From positions 2,852,001 through 2,916,000 of the forward strand of contig NZ_LT796768.1 in NCBI RefSeq assembly GCF_900167475.1: 64,000 bases of DNA, in the 5' to 3' direction. Positions within the stretch are counted from its first letter, which is position 1. Each line of letters begins with the position of its first letter. Positions 58,629-64,000 of this stretch are shown piece by piece. Below the pieces are notes generated by a model. It saw only the letters and a list, made by a program, of their open reading frames with translations, made no database searches and was not told the origin of the DNA. This stretch comes from Aeromicrobium choanae. GTDB taxonomy: Bacteria > Actinomycetota > Actinomycetes > Propionibacteriales > Nocardioidaceae. Position numbers and translations under genes: made by a program.

Positions 58629-61600
58629 TCAGGCGCGGCTGAGGCTGACCGCGAGGCCGAGGTCGTCGTCGCGCACGTCGGCGGCGTCGCCGGGCTCGAA
58701 CGACACCGCGAGGACCTCCTCGGCGATGCTCGCGCCGTGCTCGCGCAGGGCGTCGGCCGTCTCGCCGTCGGCGGTCCACGTCAGGGTGATCCGGTCGGTG
58801 ATCTCCAGGCCGGCGGCCTTGCGGGCCTCCTGGATCACGCGCACGGCCTCACGGGCCAGGCCGGCGCGGCGCAGCTCGTCGTCGATCGCGAGGTCGAGCG
58901 CGACCGTCTCGCCCTGCTCGTTGACGACCGACCAGCCCTCGCGCGGGCGCTCGGTGACGATCACGTCGTCGGCCTCGACCTGCCAGGTCTGGCCGTCCTC
59001 GCCGGTGACCGTGGCCTCGCCCTTCTCGAGTCGCGCGACGAGCTCGCCGGCGTCGGCCGCGGCGATCGCCTGGGCGACCACCGGGGTCTGCTTGCCGTAG
59101 CGCTTGCCGAGCTGGCGGAAGTTCGCCTTGGCGGAGAACTCGACGAGATCGGCGCCGGCATCGGCCAGCGAGCCGAGCTGCTCGATGTTGAGCTCCTCGC
59201 ACACCTGCGCGCGCAGGTCGTCGCCGAGCTGCTCGAAGTGCACTGAGCCGATCAGGGCGCGGCGCAGCGGCTGGCGCGTGCGGACCTTCGCCTCGGCGCG
59301 CGCGGCGCGGCCCAGCTCGGTGACACGTCGCGCCAGCGAGACCCGCTCGGCGAGACCGTCCACGCGCAGCGACTCGTCGGCCACCGGCCAGTCCGCGAGG
59401 TGCACGGAGGGCGCGGCGTCGGGATCGACCGGGACGATCAGGTCCTGCCAGACCCGCTCGGTGACGAACGGCACGAGCGGAGCCATCAGCCTCGTGAGGA
59501 CGTCGAGGACCTCGTGCAAGGTGGCCAGCGCGGCGGCGTCGCCACGCCAGAAGCGCTTGCGCGAGCGGCGCACGTACCAGTTGGACATGTCGTCGACGAA
59601 GGTCGAGATCATCAGGCCGGCGCGCTGGGTGTCGAAGTCCTCGAGCGCGGAGGTCACCTCGCGCACGAGGTCCTGGGTCTGCGAGAGCAGCCACCGGTCG
59701 AGCACACCCCGCTCCGCGGGCGGCGGCACGTCGGCGCCGGCCGGGCTCCAGCCCTCGGCGCGGGCGTACAGGACGTGGAAGGCCACGGTGTTCCAGTACG
59801 TCAGCAGGACCTTGCGCACGATGTCGGTCAGGGCGTTGTGGCCGATGCGGCGCGCCGACCACGGCGAGCCGGAGCACGCCATGAACCAGCGCAGCGCGTC
59901 GGCGCCGTGGTCGTCCATGAGCGGCATGGGCAGCAGGATGTTGCCCAGGTGCTTGCTCATCTTGCGGCCGTCCTCGGCCAGGATGTGGCCCAGGCAGACG
60001 ACGTTCTCGTAGCTGGACCGGTCGAACACGAGCGTGCCGACGGCCATCAGCGAGTAGAACCAGCCGCGCGTCTGGTCGATCGCCTCGGCGATGTACTGCG
60101 CGGGGTAGGCGCGCTCGAACTTCTCCTTCGAGCCCTCGACGTGGGGGTAGCCCCACTGCGCGAACGGCATCGAGCCGGAGTCGAACCACGCGTCGATGAC
60201 CTCCGGCACGCGGCGGTAGGTGCCGGGCTCGCCGTCGACCGTGAAGGTCACGTCGTCGATGTAGGGCCGGTGCGGGTCCAGGTCGGACTGGTCGGTGCCC
60301 GTCAGCTCCGACAGGTGGGCCAGCGACTCGACGCACACGACCTTGCTCGGGTCGGCGTCGTTGCGCCAGATCGGCAGGGGAGTGCCCCAGAACCGGTTGC
60401 GCGACAGCGACCAGTCGATGTTGTTCTCGAGCCAGTCGCCGTAGCGGCCGTGCTTGATCGTGCCGGGGTACCAGTTGGTCTGCTCGTTCTGTGCGAGCAG
60501 CTCGTCCTTGCGGGCCGTGGTGCGGATGTACCAGGCCGGGAGGGCGAAGTACATCAGCGGCGTGTGGCAGCGCCAGCAGTGCGGGTAGCTGTGCTCGTAG
60601 TCGAGCTTGGTGAACAGCAGGCCGCGCGCGTCGAGGTCGGCCACGAGGGTGGGGTCGGCCTCCTTGAAGAACGCGCCGCCGACGAGCTCGACGTCGGCCT
60701 CGAAGTGGCCGTCGGGCGTGATCGGGTTGACCACGGGCAGTCCGTACGCCTTGCAGACCGCCATGTCGTCGGCGCCGAACGCGGGGGACTGGTGCACCAG
60801 GCCGGTGCCGTCCTCGGTGGTGACGTAGTCGCCGAGCACGACGAAGTGCGCGTCGGGGATCTCGACGAGGTCGAAGGGCCGTCGGTAGGTCCAGCGCTCC
60901 ATGTCGCGGCCCGTGACGGTCTCGACGGCCTCCCAGCCCTCGCCGAGGGCCGCACCGACGAGCGGCTCGGCCACGACGACGCGATCGGTGCCGTCGGTGG
61001 CCACCACGTAGGTGACGTCGGGGTGCACGGCCACCGCGGTGTTCGAGACGAGCGTCCACGGCGTGGTGGTCCAGACCAGCAGGTCGGTGCCCTCCCACGG
61101 TCCCGAGGTCAGCGGGAAGCGCACGTAGACCGACGGGTCGACGACGGTCTCGTAGCCCTGCGCCAGCTCGTGGTCGGAGAGCGTGGTGCCGCAGCGGGGG
61201 CAGTAGGGGGCGACGCGGTAGTCCTCGACGAGCAGGCCCTTGCCGTGGATCTGCGACAGCGCCCACCAGACGCTCTCCACGTAGGACGCGTCCATCGTGC
61301 GGTAGGGGTCCGACATGTCGGTCCAGTACGCCATCCGCTCGGTCATGGCCTCGAACTGGTCGACGTTGCGCAGGACGGACTCGCGGCACTTCGCGTTGAA
61401 CTCGGCGATGCCGAACGCCTCGATGTCGGGCTTGCCGTTGAAGCCCAGCTCCTTCTCGACCGCGATCTCCACCGGCAGGCCGTGGCAGTCCCAGCCGGCC
61501 TTGCGCTCGACGTGGTAGCCCTGCATCGTCTTGAAGCGGGGGAAGACGTCCTTGAAGACGCGGGCCTCCACGTGGTGGGTGCCGGGCACCCCGTTCGCGG

Positions 61601-61820
61601 TCGGCGGGCCCTCGTAGAAGGTCCAGCGCTCGGCGTCGGCGCGGGTGCTCAGGCTGGCCGCGAAGGTGCCCTGCTCGGCCCACAGATCGAGGATCTCGCG
61701 CTCCATCGCCGGCAGGTCGACGTGGGCGGGCACGGGGCGGTAGCGCAGCGCATCACCGGCGGCCCCGGAAGGAGCGGAGGTGGGCGGCACTGCGGGGGCG
61801 TTCGGGGCGTCCTGACTCAC
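58629..61820 (-). CDS. ileS: Isoleucyl-tRNA synthetase, eukaryotic-like (type 2)
   Basis: 1063 residues, longer than the roughly 940 of ordinary bacterial IleS. The HIGH-type region is PPTANGVPGTHHVEAR and the KMSKS loop is DGRKMSKHLGN. The editing domain and the long C-terminal region with DDVIVTERPREGW match type-2 enzymes, which are the ones known to tolerate mupirocin. It charges tRNA-Ile. GTG 61820 is 7 bases after TAGGAT on the minus strand, so the message appears leaderless, and no T-box leader is present, unlike many actinobacterial ileS genes. Confidence 0.95.
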   Translation of the reverse strand: MSQDAPNAPAVPPTSAPSGAAGDALRYRPVPAHVDLPAMEREILDLWAEQGTFAASLSTRADAERWTFYEGPPTANGVPGTHHVEARVFKDVFPRFKTMQGYHVERKAGWDCHGLPVEIAVEKELGFNGKPDIEAFGIAEFNAKCRESVLRNVDQFEAMTERMAYWTDMSDPYRTMDASYVESVWWALSQIHGKGLLVEDYRVAPYCPRCGTTLSDHELAQGYETVVDPSVYVRFPLTSGPWEGTDLLVWTTTPWTLVSNTAVAVHPDVTYVVATDGTDRVVVAEPLVGAALGEGWEAVETVTGRDMERWTYRRPFDLVEIPDAHFVVLGDYVTTEDGTGLVHQSPAFGADDMAVCKAYGLPVVNPITPDGHFEADVELVGGAFFKEADPTLVADLDARGLLFTKLDYEHSYPHCWRCHTPLMYFALPAWYIRTTARKDELLAQNEQTNWYPGTIKHGRYGDWLENNIDWSLSRNRFWGTPLPIWRNDADPSKVVCVESLAHLSELTGTDQSDLDPHRPYIDDVTFTVDGEPGTYRRVPEVIDAWFDSGSMPFAQWGYPHVEGSKEKFERAYPAQYIAEAIDQTRGWFYSLMAVGTLVFDRSSYENVVCLGHILAEDGRKMSKHLGNILLPMPLMDDHGADALRWFMACSGSPWSARRIGHNALTDIVRKVLLTYWNTVAFHVLYARAEGWSPAGADVPPPAERGVLDRWLLSQTQDLVREVTSALEDFDTQRAGLMISTFVDDMSNWYVRRSRKRFWRGDAAALATLHEVLDVLTRLMAPLVPFVTERVWQDLIVPVDPDAAPSVHLADWPVADESLRVDGLAERVSLARRVTELGRAARAEAKVRTRQPLRRALIGSVHFEQLGDDLRAQVCEELNIEQLGSLADAGADLVEFSAKANFRQLGKRYGKQTPVVAQAIAAADAGELVARLEKGEATVTGEDGQTWQVEADDVIVTERPREGWSVVNEQGETVALDLAIDDELRRAGLAREAVRVIQEARKAAGLEITDRITLTWTADGETADALREHGASIAEEVLAVSFEPGDAADVRDDDLGLAVSLSRA

Positions 61821-61827
61821 TCGGCCA

Positions 61828-61833
61828 ATCCTA
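61828..61833 (-). promoter_or_regulatory. Candidate leaderless promoter of ileS
   Basis: The minus strand TAGGAT is separated by 7 bases (TGGCCGA) from GTG 61820. Confidence 0.55.
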
Positions 61834-61868
61834 CGGTGGGCCGACTTGCACCGGCCCCGTGGTCGGTC

Positions 61869-61874
61869 TACTGT
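61869..61874 (+). promoter_or_regulatory. Candidate leaderless promoter of the DksA-like gene
   Basis: TACTGT is separated by 7 bases from ATG 61882. It opens the dksA-lspA-rluD unit. Confidence 0.52.
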
Positions 61875-61881
61875 CCCGGGC

Positions 61882-62283
61882 ATGCCCAAGACCACATTGG
61901 CCGTGCGCGCGGACGAAGAGCCGTGGACCCCCGCCGAGGCCAAGGCCGTGCGCGAGGAACTCACCGAGGACCTCGCCAGGCTCAAGACCGAGCTCGACCA
62001 TTCGGCCAAGGATCTGCAGGACATTCTGTCCGGAGGCGTCGACGGTGCGGGCAACGACCAGGCCGATGTCGGGTCGAACAGTCTCGAGCGTGACGCCGAG
62101 CTGTCGCTCGCGGCGAACCAGCGCGAGCTGCTGCTCCAGACCGAGAAGGCACTGGCCCGTCTCGAGGACGGCACCTACGGCGTCTGCGAGCAGTGCGGCG
62201 AGCCCATCGGCAAGCTGCGCCTCCAGGCCTTCCCCCGCGCGACGCTGTGCATGGACTGCAAGCGCCGCGAGGAGCGTCGCTGA
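61882..62283 (+). CDS. DksA/TraR C4-type zinc-finger protein
   Basis: 133 residues. A coiled coil (about 12-75) ends with NQADVGSNSLERDAELSL. The C-terminal C4 zinc finger is CEQCG with CMDCK. DksA proteins enter the secondary channel of RNA polymerase. The acidic coiled-coil tip of E. coli DksA is not clearly conserved here, so its effect on transcription is uncertain. ATG 61882 is set by the -10 seven bases upstream. lspA follows after 5 bases. Confidence 0.88.
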   Translation: MPKTTLAVRADEEPWTPAEAKAVREELTEDLARLKTELDHSAKDLQDILSGGVDGAGNDQADVGSNSLERDAELSLAANQRELLLQTEKALARLEDGTYGVCEQCGEPIGKLRLQAFPRATLCMDCKRREERR

Positions 62284-62288
62284 CTCCC

Positions 62289-62810
62289 GTGACCCCGTCC
62301 ACGGACCCGGTGGCCGAGCCCCTCGGCCGGCGCCGGGTCGGCCTTTTCGCCGGAGTCGCGCTCGCCGTCGTGGCGATCGACCAGCTCACCAAGTGGTGGG
62401 CCGTCGCCCGACTCGACGGGCATGACGCGATCCCCGTGCTCGGCGACCTGCTGAGCCTGCGCTTCGTGCTCAATCCCGGTGCCGCGCTCGGCACCGGAGC
62501 CGGCTACACGATCGTGCTGAGCCTGATCGCGATCGCGGTCACCGTGACCCTCGTCGTCATCGCCCCGCGACTGCGTGATCCCTGGTGGGCGGTGGGGCTC
62601 GGGCTGTTCCTGGGCGGCGCCGTGGGAAACTTGATCGACCGGCTCTTCCGTGAGCCGTCGTTCCTGCGGGGCCACGTCGTCGACTTCATCGACTACGCCG
62701 GGTTCTTCGTCGGGAACGTGGCCGACATCGCCCTGACGGTGGCGGCCGTGATCATCATCTGGCGGTCGTGGCGGGGTCACCGCTTCGACGGCACCCGGGA
62801 GGACTCGTGA
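62289..62810 (+). CDS. lspA: Lipoprotein signal peptidase LspA
   Basis: 173 residues with four membrane helices. The catalytic aspartates lie in GNLIDRLFR and NVADIAL, and IDQLTKWWA and LNPGAALG are the other family blocks. It cleaves the signal peptide of lipoproteins after lipidation, for example the L,D-transpeptidase at 797. GTG 62289 starts just after the dksA-like stop, and the stop overlaps the next gene. Confidence 0.95.
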   Translation: MTPSTDPVAEPLGRRRVGLFAGVALAVVAIDQLTKWWAVARLDGHDAIPVLGDLLSLRFVLNPGAALGTGAGYTIVLSLIAIAVTVTLVVIAPRLRDPWWAVGLGLFLGGAVGNLIDRLFREPSFLRGHVVDFIDYAGFFVGNVADIALTVAAVIIIWRSWRGHRFDGTREDS

Positions 62811-63748
62811 CATCGGACGACACCACCGAGGTGCGTAGCGTCTACATTCCCGAGGGCCTGGCCGGTGAGCGCGTCGACGTCGCCCTCGCGCGGCTGTTCG
62901 GTGTCTCGCGCACGCGCGCCGGCGACCTGGTCGCCGAGGGCCTGGTGCTGCTCGACGGCGCCGCCCCGATGAAGTCCGAGCGCGTCGAGCACGGCGCGCT
63001 GATGGAGGCCACCATCCCGGCTCCGCGGCGCGCCGTCGTCGTGCCCACCGAGGTCGAGGGCATGTCGATCGTGCACGAGGACGACGACATCGTGGTCGTG
63101 GACAAGCCCGTCGGCGTGGCCGCGCACCCCGGCGTGGGCTGGGACGGTCCCACGGTCTCGGGCCACCTGGCTGGCGTGGGCGTGCGGATCTCCACCAGCG
63201 GCGCCCCCGAGCGCCAGGGCATCGTGCAGCGGCTCGACGTCGGCACCAGCGGCCTCATGGTGGTCGCGAAGTCCGAGCGCGCGTACACGATCCTCAAGCA
63301 GGCGTTCCGCGATCGCACGGTCGACAAGACCTACCACTCGCTCGTCCAGGGCCACCCCGACCCGCACACCGGCACGATCGACGCGCCGATCGCGCGTCAC
63401 CCCAAGCACGACTTCAAGTTCACGGTGCGCGCCGACGGCCGCGCCAGCATCACGCACTACGACACGCTCGAGGCGCACCGCTTCGCGTCGCTGCTCGAGA
63501 TCAAGCTCGAGACGGGCCGCACCCACCAGATCCGCGTGCACATGGCCGCGATCAAGCACCCGTGCGTCGGCGACCCGCTCTACGGCGCCGATCCGGTGCT
63601 GGCCAAGCGCGTCGGCCTCGAGCGCCAGTGGCTCCACGCCGTGCGGCTCGGGTTCACCCACCCCGGCACCGGCGAGTGGGCCGAGTACGAGAGCCCGTAC
63701 CCCGACGACCTCCAGCGCGCGCTCGACGTCGTGCGCGACCTCGACTGA
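62807..63748 (+). CDS. RluA/RluD-family 23S rRNA pseudouridine synthase
   Basis: 313 residues. An N-terminal S4 RNA-binding domain (about 15-75) is followed by the catalytic domain with the active Asp in [16 protein letters not shown], then [12 protein letters not shown] and [10 protein letters not shown]. It isomerises uridines in large-subunit rRNA, and exact target positions are not readable. GTG 62807 overlaps lspA by 4 bases. The lspA-rluD pairing is widespread. Confidence 0.93.
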   Translation: MTSDDTTEVRSVYIPEGLAGERVDVALARLFGVSRTRAGDLVAEGLVLLDGAAPMKSERVEHGALMEATIPAPRRAVVVPTEVEGMSIVHEDDDIVVVDKPVGVAAHPGVGWDGPTVSGHLAGVGVRISTSGAPERQGIVQRLDVGTSGLMVVAKSERAYTILKQAFRDRTVDKTYHSLVQGHPDPHTGTIDAPIARHPKHDFKFTVRADGRASITHYDTLEAHRFASLLEIKLETGRTHQIRVHMAAIKHPCVGDPLYGADPVLAKRVGLERQWLHAVRLGFTHPGTGEWAEYESPYPDDLQRALDVVRDLD

Positions 63749-63884
63749 GGCGCGGGCGCGGGAAGCGCTGGCAGTGACGTTTGCGGGGCCGACACGCCGG
63801 TGAGTACCCCCGAAGGGTCACGCTCGCGAATTCGGATGTGGAAAACGCGAGCAACGAGCGCTGGACGGCCCACGCTTGCGGATC

Positions 63885-64000
63885 ATGGAGCCGATCTTCG
63901 CGACCGCGAGAACCCGTGCGTTGACGGCGACGCCGGATGAATTGCGTGGCCCGATGTGGGAGCAGCGTGCGCACGGACTGTGGCGGCCCGCCGGCATGGC
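63885..64000 (+). CDS. Unidentified protein, N-terminal fragment
   Basis: A frame opens at ATG 63885 and runs to the window end (38 residues). It reads sensibly and includes LTATPDELRGPMWEQRAHGLWRP, which recalls the opening of actinobacterial AbiEi-like or DUF559 proteins (a helix followed by RG-LWRP). No ribosome binding site is evident. Too little is present to name a family. The 136 bases before it contain short inverted GCTCGCG/CGCGAGC arms and a locally AT-richer stretch. Confidence 0.4.
   Translation, partial: MEPIFATARTRALTATPDELRGPMWEQRAHGLWRPAGM

Noticed and set aside
61821-61881. T-box leader for ileS
   Set aside because: The intergenic interval is 61 bases, holds two divergent -10s and lacks the T-box core.
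58849-62093. Very long open frames on both strands over ileS (over 890 codons each)
   Set aside because: They result from third-position GC bias opposite or out of phase with ileS. No start signal or family motif is seen.
1-64000. tRNA, rRNA, CRISPR, insertion sequences, prophage or integrase genes
   Set aside because: No cloverleaf, spaced repeat array, transposase or integrase motif was seen on either strand.

Overview
The window is a contiguous piece of a high-GC, Gram-positive actinobacterial chromosome. The gene families and their order point to this: an actinobacterial four-helix CtaF, the diheme QcrC of a bcc-aa3 supercomplex, a dcw cluster without ftsA that runs into pgeF-yggS-sepF-yggT-divIVA, DUF3040, and a c-di-AMP riboswitch ahead of an NlpC/P60 hydrolase. 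The block trpD / ctaE-qcrCAB / DEDDh exonuclease / NlpC-P60 / fadD15-like / aroG / pknL-like / idsA / metF follows the order known from mycobacteria. Family content suits Propionibacteriales (Nocardioides/Aeromicrobium-like), but that placement is inference. I see no rRNA, tRNA, CRISPR array, insertion sequence or prophage.

Layout. 1-757: the end of ctaD, then ctaF and a terminator. 0.8-2.6 kb: an L,D-transpeptidase lipoprotein and a HhH-GPD repair protein. 2.6-13.5 kb: an unusual phosphate locus, pstC-pstA-pstS1-(835-aa secreted protein)-(sortase-fold protein with no catalytic residues), then pstS2 with Ig-like repeats, pstB, and a lytic transglycosylase whose signal peptide lies in another frame. 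Both transcription units begin with a PhoP-type box at the same distance from a -10 element. 13.5-15.7 kb: a condensation-type acyltransferase and a divergent alpha/beta hydrolase. 15.7-20.1 kb: ctaE and qcrCAB on the minus strand. 20.1-25.8 kb: a degenerate receiver protein, trpD, a GPP34 protein, an AsnC-type regulator, a DEDDh/GIY-YIG nuclease, a CxxC mini-protein and the riboswitch-controlled NlpC/P60 hydrolase. 25.9-36.5 kb: lipid, isoprenoid and central metabolism (acyl-CoA synthetase, glucokinase, acyltransferase, DAHP synthase, PASTA kinase, prenyl synthase, MetF). 36.6-39.6 kb: an FAD oxidoreductase, DUF4126, a methyltransferase and DUF3040. 39.7-58.5 kb: the complete dcw cluster, mraZ-rsmH-ftsL-ftsI-murE-murF-mraY-murD-[antisense orphan]-ftsW-murG-murC-ftsQ-ftsZ-pgeF-yggS-sepF-yggT-divIVA. 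58.6-64 kb: a type-2 ileS, a DksA-like gene, lspA, an RluD-type synthase and the start of an unidentified gene.

Two themes stand out. First, the phosphate locus looks like a cell-surface assembly of three periplasmic-binding-type proteins, two of them membrane anchored, plus a membrane-anchored pseudo-sortase under apparent Pho control. Second, at least eighteen genes have a TAnnnT hexamer exactly 6 or 7 bases before an ATG or GTG. This suggests leaderless transcription and fixes those start codons. At three divergent gene pairs the opposing -10 hexamers overlap or abut, suggesting bidirectional promoters.
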